In this document: positions 1 through 8,861 of the stretch, in pieces | How positions within the stretch are numbered: position 1 is the stretch's first letter | Layout of the letters: each line of letters opens with the position of its first letter | Source: Polyangia bacterium | GTDB lineage: Bacteria > Myxococcota_A > Polyangia > Nannocystales > Nannocystaceae | NCBI GenBank assembly: GCA_030430565.1 | Contig: JAUIKS010000010.1 | Coordinates: 62,001-126,000, forward strand | Direction of reading: 5' to 3' | DNA: 64,000 nucleotides | Notes under the pieces: model-generated | Databases searched by the model: none | What the model was told of the DNA's origin: nothing | Seen by the model: only the letters and a program-made list of their open reading frames with translations | Made by a program: the position numbers and the translations under genes

Positions 1-27
1 AAAGAGGCCGAGATCATGGAGGTCTGA
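1..27 (+). CDS. C-terminal end of an unidentified gene
   Basis: Only the last eight codons (KEAEIMEV) and a TGA stop fall inside the window. The frame is inferred from the stop and from the strong hairpin that follows at 61-90. Nothing can be said about function. A different frame remains possible because so little is visible. Confidence 0.4.
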   Translation, partial: KEAEIMEV

Positions 28-60
28 GCGACCCCGTGACGCTCGGCTTTTTCAAGCGAT

Positions 61-90
61 GAGGGAGCTGTCTTATGGGGCAGCTCCCTC
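61..90. terminator. bidirectional hairpin terminator
   Basis: GAGGGAGCTG and CAGCTCCCTC form a perfect 10 bp stem, extendable by two inner pairs (one G-T). It lies between the end of a plus-strand gene and the end of the minus-strand methyltransferase gene, so it can serve both. There is no long T run. Confidence 0.65.
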
Positions 91-104
91 TCTCGTGGTG
101 CGCC

Positions 105-974
105 TCAGACGACGCGCAGCGGCGGACGCGCGCCCTTGCCGGCGCGGCGCGACGGCGTGAGCGCCTCTTGAATGCGCGCCTTTGACAGCTCGAGGTACTT
201 CTCCTCGCGCTCGATGCCGATGTAGCGGAATCCGCGAGCGACCGCGGCGACGCCGGTGGTGCCGCTGCCGTTGAAGGGGTCGAGCACGACGCTGTCCTCG
301 GGGCAGGAGGCCTCGAGCAGACGGTCGAGCAGCGAGAGCGGCTTCTGGGTCGGGTGCTTGCCGTGGGTCTTCTCGGACTTCGACGGCGCGGTCATCCGCC
401 AGACGGTCTTCATCTGCTTGCCGCCGTTGATCTCGCGCATGCGCGCGTAGTTGAAGAAGTGCTTACTCTTGCGGTCTCGCGCGGCCCACAGCACGGACTC
501 GGTCGCGTGCGTGAAGTAGCGGCACGAGAGGTTCGGCGGCGGGTTCGGCTTCTCCCACACGATCTCGTTGAGCTGCTTGAACGCGAGCTGCTGCATGGCG
601 AAGCCGACGCTGTAGATCACGTGGCTCGTGCCGGAGACCCAGATCGTCCCGTTGGGCTTGAGCACGCGCTTGCACGCGGCGAGCCAGCGACGGTTAAACG
701 CGTGGTTCTCCTCCGCGCCCTTGCTGCGGTCCCACTTGCCCTTATTGACGCTGGTGCGGCGGCCGTTTTTACAGGTCGTGCCGCCGTTCGACAGGAAGTA
801 GGGCGGATCCGCGAAGATCGTGTCAACGCTCTCTGCGGGCATCTCTTCAAGGATCTCGAGGGAGTCGCCTTGGAGCAGTTGCGCCCGCCGATCGCGGGTT
901 CTCCAGTAGGGGGTCGCCGCCGACAGGCGCCCGAGGTCAATCCGTTTCGCGGTTGGCACCTCGGCAGATTCCAC
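105..974 (-). CDS. DpnA-like DNA adenine methyltransferase (beta class), orphan
   Basis: The 289-residue protein carries the catalytic motif DPPY at residues 56-59 and the AdoMet-binding motif DPFNGSGTT at 232-240, the order of beta-class amino-methyltransferases (N6_N4_Mtase family). Segments such as ADPPYFLSNGG, NLSCRYFTHATE, NGGKQMK and GKHPTQKP match what is known of DpnA (DpnII system, GATC), which methylates the adenine of GATC and also accepts single-stranded DNA. GATC specificity is inferred. The next gene downstream of its stop is cut by the window edge; no restriction endonuclease is visible nearby, so it looks like a solitary regulatory or protective methylase, unless the partner lies outside the window. 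Confidence 0.88.
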   Translation of the reverse strand: MESAEVPTAKRIDLGRLSAATPYWRTRDRRAQLLQGDSLEILEEMPAESVDTIFADPPYFLSNGGTTCKNGRRTSVNKGKWDRSKGAEENHAFNRRWLAACKRVLKPNGTIWVSGTSHVIYSVGFAMQQLAFKQLNEIVWEKPNPPPNLSCRYFTHATESVLWAARDRKSKHFFNYARMREINGGKQMKTVWRMTAPSKSEKTHGKHPTQKPLSLLDRLLEASCPEDSVVLDPFNGSGTTGVAAVARGFRYIGIEREEKYLELSKARIQEALTPSRRAGKGARPPLRVV

Positions 975-1090
975 GCCCGCGCGGAAATGCCGAAAAAATC
1001 TGCTCGAGCGGAGAGAACTCGCGCCTTCGCTCAGAAGTTGCGATTTGTTTGCTGGTCATCGGGCGCCTTGATATGCCAGCATTTCGCATC

Positions 1091-1384
1091 ATGGCCGCCA
1101 TCGAAATCTCCCGGAAGCACAACCTCTCGGCTGACGTCATTCGCGAGAAGCTCGACGCCCTGCGAGCGAAGCTGAAGGAGAAGTTCAGCATCGACTCGAA
1201 CTGGGACTCCGACAACAAGGCGACGGTCGCCGGCAGCGGGCTGACCTCGGGGCTCAAGGGCTCCGTCGACTTCACCGACACGGACATCAACGCCGCGATC
1301 GACCTGCCGTGGAAGCTCAAGCTGATGAAGGGCAAGATCCAGAGCGCGCTCGAGGGCGAGCTCGACAAGCTGCTCGCCGGCTGA
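1091..1384 (+). CDS. polyhydroxyalkanoic acid system family protein
   Basis: This is a 97-residue protein with the alternating beta pattern of the PHA granule-associated regulatory family (PHA_gran_rgn): a short helix (SADVIREKLDALRAKLKE), then KATVAGSGLTSGLKGSVDF and IDLPWKLKLMKGKIQSALE. The reading frame is open further upstream to 953, but that part overlaps the start of the divergent methyltransferase and looks non-coding, so ATG 1091 is preferred. Family members associate with polyester granules or occur as stand-alone small proteins; no PHA synthase is in the window, so the role here is uncertain. Confidence 0.7.
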   Translation: MAAIEISRKHNLSADVIREKLDALRAKLKEKFSIDSNWDSDNKATVAGSGLTSGLKGSVDFTDTDINAAIDLPWKLKLMKGKIQSALEGELDKLLAG

Positions 1385-1436
1385 CGCCGATCCGATCGAC
1401 ACGCCAGAGGGCGCGTCGTATCGTCCGCGCTAGCTG

Positions 1437-2918
1437 ATGGCTCTCGCGCGCGTCCGTCTCCTGCTCGTCTTCCTCGTCGCCTTCGCCTGTCTCGGCGTGC
1501 TGGCGGGGAAGCAGGGCTTGACGCGCCCTAGCGAGGCCAATCACTACAGCCACATGGCGCTCGCCTGGCTCGATGGGCGCCTGGCCCACGAGGGCAACCC
1601 GCCGGGCTACGAGCGACGACGTCACGACGACTGGGGCGTCGTCTACTCGGTCGAGTTCAAGCCGCGCGCGGGGCTGGACGGCCCGATCCGGGGGTACCCG
1701 TGCAAGCGCGCCGCCTGCCTCGAGGAGCGACGCAAGCGCGGGATCGAGACGTGGTTGACGACCGACGGGCGCGAGGTCTCGGTCAAGCGGCGCGATGTTC
1801 AGCGACGCGCGCGAACTTGGTATGTGACCTTTCCGCCAGCTCCGGCGCTGCTCATGCTCCCGTGGGTCGCGCTGTGGGGCGCGCCGATCTGGGACGGGCT
1901 GTTCACCGTGTTGCTCGGCGCGCTGACGCCGGTGGTCTTGGTGTGGTTCCTCGACCGCGCGCGCGGGCTCGAGGGCGGGCGCGATCGAGAGCACCTGTGG
2001 ATCGCGGCCGCGTGGACGCTCGCGAGCCCGGCGTGCTGGGTCAGCAGTCACGGCGCGGTGTGGTTCACCGCCCAGACCGTGGGCGCGCTCTTGGTGACGC
2101 TGTACCTAGCGCTGAGCTGGGAGGCGCGCAGGCCCGCGGCGGCGGGGCTGTGCCTGGCGCTCGCGGTCGCCTCGCGCGTGACGCCGGCCTTCGTGTTGCC
2201 GGTGTTCTTGGTCGAGTGGTGGCGAGGCGGCCGCAAGCCGCTCGCGCTCGTGAAGTTCGCGGCGCCGCTGGTCGTCACGGCCGCGGCGCTGATGTGGATG
2301 AACGCGGCGCGCTTCGACGACCCGCTGCAGTTCGGACACCGCTACCTCGAGATCCGCTGGCAGCAGCGGATCCAGGAGCTCGGGATGTTCTCGCTGCAGT
2401 ACCTGCCGCGCAACCTCGAGGCGGCGCTGTGGCTGCGGCCGCAGGTGATCACGAGCGGGGGGCCGTGGCTGCGGTGGTCGCAGCACGGGATGGGTCTCTT
2501 GGTTGGGTGCCCGTGGCTGTGGGCGTTGATCTGGGCGCGGGATCGCGGCGACGCGCAGGGGAGGCCCAGTGAGGACACGGCCTCGACGCCGGGGCGCGCC
2601 GGGGCGCTGACGCTGGCGCAGCGGGTCGCGCTGTGGGTGGCGGTCGTCGGCACGGCGACGCCGACGCTGCTCTATCAAAACACGGGCTTTCGTCAGTTCT
2701 CGTACCGCTTCGCGATGGACTACCTGCCGATGCTGCTGGTGCTGCTGGCGTTCGGCGGGGCGGCGCGCGGGCCTCGGCGGCGGCGCGTGTTCGCGGTCTT
2801 GGTGGTGCTCGGGGCGCTCTTGCAGGTGTACGGGGCGTGGTACTGGGGGCGGGCGCCAGGGCGGCTGTTCGTGCGCGATATGTGGTGGCCGTTCGCCGCG
2901 TTGACCGGGCAGGTCTAG
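1437..2918 (+). CDS. GT-C-type integral membrane protein, putative glycosyltransferase
   Basis: This 493-residue protein has an N-terminal hydrophobic helix, a long extracytoplasmic loop (about residues 25-135) containing PSEANHYSHMALAWLDG, and then a run of roughly nine membrane segments. That layout (acidic first loop followed by many helices) is typical of lipid-linked sugar transferases of the GT-C fold. No strict family signature such as DE or DD in the first loop was certain, so the substrate is unknown. The stop at 2916-2918 faces the convergent SPATA20-like gene across a repeat-filled gap. Confidence 0.55.
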   Translation: MALARVRLLLVFLVAFACLGVLAGKQGLTRPSEANHYSHMALAWLDGRLAHEGNPPGYERRRHDDWGVVYSVEFKPRAGLDGPIRGYPCKRAACLEERRKRGIETWLTTDGREVSVKRRDVQRRARTWYVTFPPAPALLMLPWVALWGAPIWDGLFTVLLGALTPVVLVWFLDRARGLEGGRDREHLWIAAAWTLASPACWVSSHGAVWFTAQTVGALLVTLYLALSWEARRPAAAGLCLALAVASRVTPAFVLPVFLVEWWRGGRKPLALVKFAAPLVVTAAALMWMNAARFDDPLQFGHRYLEIRWQQRIQELGMFSLQYLPRNLEAALWLRPQVITSGGPWLRWSQHGMGLLVGCPWLWALIWARDRGDAQGRPSEDTASTPGRAGALTLAQRVALWVAVVGTATPTLLYQNTGFRQFSYRFAMDYLPMLLVLLAFGGAARGPRRRRVFAVLVVLGALLQVYGAWYWGRAPGRLFVRDMWWPFAALTGQV

Positions 2919-2974
2919 ATCTACGGACATACGGACCTGCGGACCATGAAGTTTCGAACATATGCAATGCGCGG

Positions 2975-3133
2975 GCATCGGGCCGCTGCTTAACGCCTGG
3001 GCAGGCTCCCTCCACCTTCCGGGCGGCGAGCGTCTGAACTTATTGAAGCGGACGAGCGCTGGCTCGCTCGCCGTCCTCAGGCGGCGCCTCCCACGCTCGA
3101 CCCGCAGCAGCGCCCTTGAGCTTCGTTGCGACG
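2975..3133 (+). repeat. dispersed intergenic repeat, copy A
   Basis: This copy shares long stretches with three other places: 29557-29756 and 29807-30016 (same strand) and 61440-61587 (inverted). Shared words include CCGCTGCTTAACGC, CTTCCGGGCGGCGAGCGTCT, CGCTCGCCGTCCTCAG and CCCTTGAGCTTCG. CGGCGAGCG at 3024-3032 and CGCTCGCCG at 3065-3073 form a 9 bp stem. A 22 bp word (caggcggcgcctcccacgctcg) at 3078-3099 recurs at 3172-3193, so part of the right half is duplicated. It fills the 299 bp gap between two convergent genes. Confidence 0.85.
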
Positions 3134-3217
3134 TCGGACCGCCCCAACTCGCGGTGAAGCAGGTGGTTGCACAGGCGGCGCCTCCCACGCTCGCGCGCGG
3201 CCCTGGGGAGCGCGGCG

Positions 3218-5185
3218 TCAGAGGTTCGCGGTGAAGCTGCGCGTGGCCTCGGCGAGCTTTGCTGGGTCGGTGATCGGCTGCGAGCAGGCGGTGTCGGTGC
3301 ACAGGTATACGGCTGGCTGACCGCGGTCGGGGTAGCGGGCGCCGGGCTCGCTGTAGTCGAGGAGCGCGCGTGGCTCGTGCAGCTGAAGCGCGGCGCGCTG
3401 GAGCGCGGCGGCGCGGGGATCGTCTCGGTCGCCGACGATCGTGAGATCGATGGGCGTGTACGCGAGGGCCTCGAGCGCGAGCAGGTACTCGCCGACCATG
3501 CGGCCCCAAGACTTGATGATCGTGGGCGAGGAGAGGGCCGTGAGCGCCCGCTTAGCGGCTGGCTTGTAGGGCAGGTCTTCGCTGTCGTGATCGAGGAGGT
3601 GGTGGAGGTCGATGAGGAAGCGCGCGAGCTCGCCGTTGTCGCGCAGGGGCCTGCGTCGCTCGGCGAACACGCCGACGGCCTGCGGGTCGGCGGTGTGGGC
3701 GAAGAAGCCGCCGCGCTCGTGATCCTGTAGCTCGGCGAGCGCGAAGTCGGCGACGGCGCGGGCGTCGTCGAGGTAGGCGCGCTCGCCGGTGACGCGGTAG
3801 AGCTCGAGCTGCGCGCGGCCGATGGCGGCTTGATCGGCGAGATGCAGGAGCTCGCCCTGCGGCGCGGTCTCGTGGGTGAAGGCGCCCGAGGGCTGACGGT
3901 GGTGCTCGCGGAGCCAGGCGTAGACGAGGGTGGCGACCTCGAGGGCCTCGACATCCTTGGCCGGCGCGTCCTTTGGGTTGGGAGTCGGGACGGGAGGCGG
4001 CGCGCTGGCGTAGAGCCGGCACAGCGCGCGGATCAGCTGGCCGTTGGTGTTGGTGTAGGAGGCGCGATCGATCCGCGGGATGCCCAGCGCGCGTCGCTCG
4101 GCGTCAGGCTTGGCGTAGTACTCGGTCCCGGGGACGCTGGTGTGGTCGGGGCGCGTGAGGTCGGCGTCCTGGCTGGTGAAGAAGCGGTGCTCGTCGGGCT
4201 CGTAGAGGTGCCCCAGGATGTAGCCGCGCATGCTGTGGGCGGCCGCGAGCCAGCGCGCGTCGCCGGTGATGGTGTAGGCGCGGGCGTAGCTCTCGAGCGA
4301 GCTCGCCTGCAGCCCGCCGAGCTTCTCAAAGTGCGGGCGCGTCCACACGTTGTTGACGGAGTACTGGTAGATGCCGCCCCAGACCGGGTCGATCAGCTCG
4401 GTCTCGGCCGCGAGGCTGGCGAGCGCGCGCGCCCGCCAGCGTTGGCCGTCGTCTGTCCCGTCGTTCAGGTGCGCGCGGAGCAGCGAGTGCTCGACCGCGG
4501 GCGCGAGCGGGTACTTCTTGGGGCCGCCCCAGCCGTGCTGATCTTGATCGTAGTAGCGGTCGAGCTGGGCGGTGACGCGGGCGCGCAGGGCCTCGAGGTC
4601 CTCGTCGGCGGGCTCGGGGTCGGGGGGATCGCGGCGCCCGGTGAGCGTGCCGTCTTGTTTGGCGGCGATCAGCTCGCGCAGCAGCTCCTTGAACGCCTCG
4701 GGCTTTTGAAAGCCGCGCAGCTCCATGATCGGTCGCGCGTCGGGGGTCAGCATCGCGGTCGCGGGCCAGCCCCAGTCGAGGTAGCGCTCGGCGATGTCGG
4801 GGCGCGAGTCGGCGTCGACGCGGATCGTGACGAAGTGCTCGCGCAGCAGCCGGGCGATCTCGGGGTCGCCGTAGGTCTCGGCGTCCATCACGTGGCACCA
4901 GTGACACCAGCCGGCGGCGACGTTGATGAGGATGATGCGGTCGCCCTGGCGGGCGGCGGTGAAGCTCTCTCGCCCCCAGGGTCGCCACTCGAGCGCGCCC
5001 GCGTGTGAGTCGCTCGTGGGGGCGTGGGCGTCGGCCCGGGCGCCGCCGGAGCAGGCCGTCGTCGTCAGCGGGAGCGCGCCCGCGCTGAGCAGGAGCGCGG
5101 CGCTCGTCAGGGCCTGCAGCGCGCGGCGCGGGCGGTTTTGGACGTCGTGAGGCGAGAGCGGGCGGCGCACGGGCACGAGGAGCAT
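3218..5185 (-). CDS. SPATA20/YyaL-like thioredoxin-domain lipoprotein (DUF255)
   Basis: This 655-residue protein begins with a signal sequence ending in a lipobox-like TTTAC, so it is probably a periplasmic lipoprotein. Residues about 60-180 form a thioredoxin-like domain with the motif GWCHWCHVMD (CxxC), then a long alpha/alpha-barrel region follows, as in the DUF255 family (human SPATA20, B. subtilis YyaL). Family members are usually cytosolic, about 600-700 residues, and their reaction is not established. The lipoprotein signal is the unusual feature here. The start at 5185 is divergent from the HD-domain gene at 5271. Confidence 0.85.
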   Translation of the reverse strand: MLLVPVRRPLSPHDVQNRPRRALQALTSAALLLSAGALPLTTTACSGGARADAHAPTSDSHAGALEWRPWGRESFTAARQGDRIILINVAAGWCHWCHVMDAETYGDPEIARLLREHFVTIRVDADSRPDIAERYLDWGWPATAMLTPDARPIMELRGFQKPEAFKELLRELIAAKQDGTLTGRRDPPDPEPADEDLEALRARVTAQLDRYYDQDQHGWGGPKKYPLAPAVEHSLLRAHLNDGTDDGQRWRARALASLAAETELIDPVWGGIYQYSVNNVWTRPHFEKLGGLQASSLESYARAYTITGDARWLAAAHSMRGYILGHLYEPDEHRFFTSQDADLTRPDHTSVPGTEYYAKPDAERRALGIPRIDRASYTNTNGQLIRALCRLYASAPPPVPTPNPKDAPAKDVEALEVATLVYAWLREHHRQPSGAFTHETAPQGELLHLADQAAIGRAQLELYRVTGERAYLDDARAVADFALAELQDHERGGFFAHTADPQAVGVFAERRRPLRDNGELARFLIDLHHLLDHDSEDLPYKPAAKRALTALSSPTIIKSWGRMVGEYLLALEALAYTPIDLTIVGDRDDPRAAALQRAALQLHEPRALLDYSEPGARYPDRGQPAVYLCTDTACSQPITDPAKLAEATRSFTANL

Positions 5186-5270
5186 ACGTCGCGCGCGGCG
5201 GCGCGGATCGGCGAGATCGCGCGGGCTGGATGGATTGCGCGGCCAGGGGCGGAGTGGTCCACTGGTGGGG

Positions 5271-5813
5271 ATGGATCCCGCGACCCTGCCCCAGGAAGTT
5301 CAGCGCGCGCGGGCCTTCGCGCGCGCGGCCCATGGCGATCAGCGCTACGGCGTGCACCCCTACGTGGTGCACCTCGATGAAGTGGTCGGGATCCTCCACG
5401 GCCTCGCCGAGGCGGACGAGGCGACGCTGATCAGCGGCTACCTGCACGACGTGGTGGAGGACACCGAGGTCTCGGCGGCGGAGGTCGAGCGCGAATTCGG
5501 CGGGCTCGTGGCGCGCTGCGTCGCGCTGCTGACCGACGCGCCGGGGGAGAGCCGCAAGCAGCGAAAGGCCGCGACCTACGCCCGGCTCGCGGAGGTCCCG
5601 ACCGACGCGCCGGAGGCTCGAGCGCTCGTGGTCAAGGTCGCCGATCGCCTGGCGAACGTGCGCCGCTCGGTCGATGATCAGAACCGGCGCCTGATCAAGA
5701 TGTACCGTCGCGAGCACGCGGTGTTCCGGGGCTCGGCGCGTCGAGCTGGGCGCGCGCTGGCGCTGTGGGATGAGCTCGATCGCCTGCTCGAGTGGACAGC
5801 CGCTCGCGCGTGA
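5271..5813 (+). CDS. small SpoT-like HD-domain hydrolase (putative small alarmone hydrolase)
   Basis: The 180-residue protein has the order of residues seen in the hydrolase half of RelA/SpoT: HGDQRYGVHPYVVHLDEV, then HDVVEDT (HD plus ED), then KVADRLANVR. No synthetase or regulatory domain follows, so it resembles the MESH1-type small alarmone hydrolases that remove pyrophosphate from (p)ppGpp. ATG 5271 is chosen because it lies just before the first conserved segment; an in-frame TTG at 5235 would add twelve poorly conserved residues. Substrate is inferred from the family. Confidence 0.78.
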   Translation: MDPATLPQEVQRARAFARAAHGDQRYGVHPYVVHLDEVVGILHGLAEADEATLISGYLHDVVEDTEVSAAEVEREFGGLVARCVALLTDAPGESRKQRKAATYARLAEVPTDAPEARALVVKVADRLANVRRSVDDQNRRLIKMYRREHAVFRGSARRAGRALALWDELDRLLEWTAARA

Positions 5814-5894
5814 TCGAGCGCGGCGCGAGTCGAGCAAAAAATCTGACCGCGAGAAATCGATCTCGAGCCGCGTGCGTTGCCAGGAGGAGGACGC

Positions 5895-6371
5895 ATGGCA
5901 AACGCTCGCTTTGAAAAACACGCCCCGGGGCGGCGCGCGCTTAAGCAGCTCGCCCGCGTGCTCGCGCTCTCCTCCGCCCTGGCCGTGATCGGCGGCATCG
6001 TCGTCTCCGACGTGTTCGCGGCGGAGCCCGAGGCAGACGCGGACGCGCTGCTCGACGGGGAGCTGGATGCCGAGGCCGAGGTCGAGGTCGAGGTCGAGGT
6101 TGACGACGTGCTCGACGCGGGCGGCCCTCTGGCCCTCACGACGCGCTACGGGATGCCCGACGCCCCGAAGGTCGCGGTCAATACCTCGCCCACGATCGCG
6201 GGCTCGCCCTACGCCGCGCTCGACGATCCGCTGAAGGACCTGGACGGCCTCAGCGAGGAGGAGCGCGCGAAGAAAGCGTCGGGCGTGAAGCCGAAGCGCA
6301 AGCGCAAGCGCAGCAAGAAGAAGCGCCGGCGCGGCAAGAAGTTCAAGTTTGGGCGCATGGACGCCTACTAG
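5895..6371 (+). CDS. secreted or membrane-anchored protein with acidic and poly-basic segments, unknown
   Basis: A strong Shine-Dalgarno (AGGAGGAGG at 5882-5890) sits just before ATG 5895. The 158-residue product has a hydrophobic segment (about residues 20-45, ending SDVFAAEP, a possible signal cleavage site), an acidic stretch with EVEVEVEV repeats, and a C-terminal tail very rich in Lys and Arg (KRKRKRSKKKRRRGKK). No family was recognised. It is nine bases upstream of the sterol-desaturase-like gene and probably co-transcribed with it. Confidence 0.65.
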   Translation: MANARFEKHAPGRRALKQLARVLALSSALAVIGGIVVSDVFAAEPEADADALLDGELDAEAEVEVEVEVDDVLDAGGPLALTTRYGMPDAPKVAVNTSPTIAGSPYAALDDPLKDLDGLSEEERAKKASGVKPKRKRKRSKKKRRRGKKFKFGRMDAY

Positions 6372-6380
6372 GAGATCGTG

Positions 6381-7058
6381 ATGGGCCCGCTGCTGCTGGG
6401 GACGATCCTGTTCCTCGTGTTGATGGCGGGGCTGTTCGTGCCGCTCGAGGGATGGTTCCCGCACCGCGCCGGGCGGATGACGACGCGCGCGGTGCTGGTC
6501 TGCGTCGCGCTGCTATTCGTCGACGTGTTCGCGATGGAGCTGGTCGGCGGCGCGCTGCTCGACAACCTCGCCGCCTTCGCCAGCCGAGCGCGCGCGTCAC
6601 TCTTCACGGGCGTGGGCGAGCTGACGCCGTGGCTGCGCGGGCTGCTGGTGTTTCTGCTGGCGGAGCTGCTGGGCTACTGGATCCACCGGCTGATGCACCG
6701 GGTCCCGTGGCTGTGGCGCCTCCACGCGGTGCACCACGCGCCCACCCACGTCACCTGGCTCGAGGCCTGGCGTCAGCACCCGGTCGACTTCGTGATCCAC
6801 GGCGTCGTCGTCGGCTTGCCGGGCGCGCTGCTCGGCGCCTCGCTCTCGGAGTTCACGGCGATCGTGCTGCTGCGCAAGACCTACACGACCTTTCTGCACG
6901 CGAACGTGAGCTGGCGGCTCGCGTGGCTCGAGACCTTTTTCGCGACGCCGGCCTTTCACCGCGTTCACCACAGCCAGGACCCGCGCGAGCACGATCGTAA
7001 CTTCGCGGGCATGTTCCCGGCGCTCGACACGATCTTCGGCACGCGCGCGCCACGGTAG
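6381..7058 (+). CDS. sterol desaturase / fatty acid hydroxylase superfamily protein
   Basis: The 225-residue integral membrane protein contains the three His clusters of this di-iron family: HRLMH, HAVHH and HRVHH. Such enzymes hydroxylate or desaturate lipid substrates in the membrane. GGAG at 6371-6374, overlapping the stop of the preceding gene, is well spaced for ATG 6381; a GTG at 6378 is the alternative start. Its stop codon directly abuts the stop of the convergent gene at 7059, leaving no intergenic base. The substrate cannot be told from sequence; some myxobacteria make sterols, which makes a sterol role possible. Confidence 0.85.
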   Translation: MGPLLLGTILFLVLMAGLFVPLEGWFPHRAGRMTTRAVLVCVALLFVDVFAMELVGGALLDNLAAFASRARASLFTGVGELTPWLRGLLVFLLAELLGYWIHRLMHRVPWLWRLHAVHHAPTHVTWLEAWRQHPVDFVIHGVVVGLPGALLGASLSEFTAIVLLRKTYTTFLHANVSWRLAWLETFFATPAFHRVHHSQDPREHDRNFAGMFPALDTIFGTRAPR

Positions 7059-8861
7059 TCACTCGCGCGCGTAGAGGCTCGTCAGCGGTACGTCGTGGAG
7101 CTCGATCAGCGCGGCCGGGGCCGTGCCGTGGGCGCGCCAGAGCTCGGTCTCGTAGGTCAGCATGTGGCGCTCGTAGAACAGCAGGCCGCGCTGCGAGCGG
7201 GTCGCGGCGCCCGGGACCAGGTCCGCGGGCCAGCGGCCCTCTCGCTCGTACTGCTGGCGCGCGAGCTCGTGGACGTCGTGCAGGTAGATCCGGCGGGCCC
7301 GCGCGCCACCTGGTGATTCAGACAGCTCGGGGAGCAGCCCCAGGACCGCGTGACCCCAGAAGCCGCGGTTGAGGCCCAGGTCGGCGGCTCCGCGCGCGCC
7401 GCCGACCAGCGGCGCGTACTGGGAGAGGTTGTAGGGGTGCCCGGCGACGGTGCTCCACGCCCCGGGCGTGAGCACGAGCGCGAGCGCGAGCGCGGGCGCG
7501 AGCAGGCGCCAGCGCGCCGGCAGCTCGATCGTGGACCAGAGCCGGCTCCAGCACGTCGCGGCCGCGAGCGCGAGGAAGGGCAGCGCGGTGATCCAGTGCT
7601 TGCTGCCGCCGAAGACGGGGACGTTGGGCGAGCTGATCAGCACGATCGGGAACAGCCCGAGCCCGACGATCAGCAGGCCCTCGCGCCGATTCTTTTTCAA
7701 CGGGATGGGGCGGGACCAGGTCGGCGGGGGCGCTTCCTCCTCATCGGTCGCGACCTCGCCGGGAGATGGCTGTTTGTGCAGGTAGTGACGGACGAGGGGG
7801 CCGAGGTCGCGGGCTAGCAGCACGGCGACGCCGCCGGCCGCGAGCGCGAGCAGGGTGGTCGGGACGGTCGCCCAGGTGATCACCGCGGGCAGGCTCATCG
7901 GCATCGGCGGGCGGTTGTAGTTCACGCCGAGGAACTCGATGTTGTACCAGGAGTGGTGGAGGTGGAAGGCGAAGTACTCGCCGACCCGCGCGATCGGGTC
8001 GCTCCACAGCCACGGCCACAGCGCGACGAACACGAGCGGCGCGAGTGTGGCCATGCTGACGAAGGGCAGCGGGGCGAGCCGGAGCAGCGCTCGCGGGCGC
8101 GATCGCGGCGGAGTCGTGGGAGCCTTGGGATCGAGACGTCGCAGCAGCAGGCACACGAGGTAGTGCAGCCCGAGCAAGACGGGCAGAAACAGCGCGTTGT
8201 GCTTGATCGAGATGGCGACGCCGAGCAGCGGCCCGACCGCCAGGCCCCAGCGCCAGTCGCCCAGCGAGCGGTGGTAGGCGAAGGCGACCGCGAGCGTGAG
8301 CGTGGCGATCGCGACATCGAAGCAGTCGAGGCCGGCGTGGAACCACACGCGCGGGAGCAGGATGAAGAAGCCGGCGGCGAGCAGCGCGGCGAGCGTGGCG
8401 TTGGCGTTGGCGTTGGAGCCGGCGGGGGCGCGGCGACGGGCGCCGAGGTAGAGGAGCGCGACGGCGAGGCCGGCGAGCAGCTGGGCGGGCAGGCGCATCG
8501 CGGCGCCCTCGGGCATCCACGGCAGCAGCCCCGCGACGGGCGGATCGTGCGTGCGGACGCGCTCGTCGGCGACCGGTTTCGTGGGCTGGGCGAGCAGCAG
8601 GCCCGAGAGCCCGCCGAGCGTCTTCATCAGCGCGGGGTGCTCGTGGTTGACCGAGAACGCGCGGTCCCGGACCTCGCGGCGCATCGCCTTCCCTGGCGTA
8701 CGGGCCAGCTGCGCGTACCAGCGGGCGTAGCTGCGGCCGGCGACGAAGTAGATGCCCTCGTCGCGCACGTAGCCCACGTCGCGGTGGCTGACCGAGAGCG
8801 CGCCCGTGGTGGCGAGCGTCAGGATCAAGGCGATCACGCGGTCGCGCCAGCGCTGGTTCAC
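7059..8861 (-). CDS. glycosyltransferase family 39-like membrane protein
   Basis: The 600-residue protein has about ten to twelve membrane segments. Its first loop carries RDVGYVRDEGIYFVAG and the conserved NHEHPALMK, the pattern of ArnT/PMT-type enzymes in which an acidic pair in the first loop is catalytic. They transfer sugars from polyprenyl phosphate donors outside the membrane. It starts with GTG inside the stop of the upstream gene (GTGA overlap), so it is the last member of a five-gene coupled unit. Acceptor unknown. Confidence 0.8.
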   Translation of the reverse strand: MNQRWRDRVIALILTLATTGALSVSHRDVGYVRDEGIYFVAGRSYARWYAQLARTPGKAMRREVRDRAFSVNHEHPALMKTLGGLSGLLLAQPTKPVADERVRTHDPPVAGLLPWMPEGAAMRLPAQLLAGLAVALLYLGARRRAPAGSNANANATLAALLAAGFFILLPRVWFHAGLDCFDVAIATLTLAVAFAYHRSLGDWRWGLAVGPLLGVAISIKHNALFLPVLLGLHYLVCLLLRRLDPKAPTTPPRSRPRALLRLAPLPFVSMATLAPLVFVALWPWLWSDPIARVGEYFAFHLHHSWYNIEFLGVNYNRPPMPMSLPAVITWATVPTTLLALAAGGVAVLLARDLGPLVRHYLHKQPSPGEVATDEEEAPPPTWSRPIPLKKNRREGLLIVGLGLFPIVLISSPNVPVFGGSKHWITALPFLALAAATCWSRLWSTIELPARWRLLAPALALALVLTPGAWSTVAGHPYNLSQYAPLVGGARGAADLGLNRGFWGHAVLGLLPELSESPGGARARRIYLHDVHELARQQYEREGRWPADLVPGAATRSQRGLLFYERHMLTYETELWRAHGTAPAALIELHDVPLTSLYARE

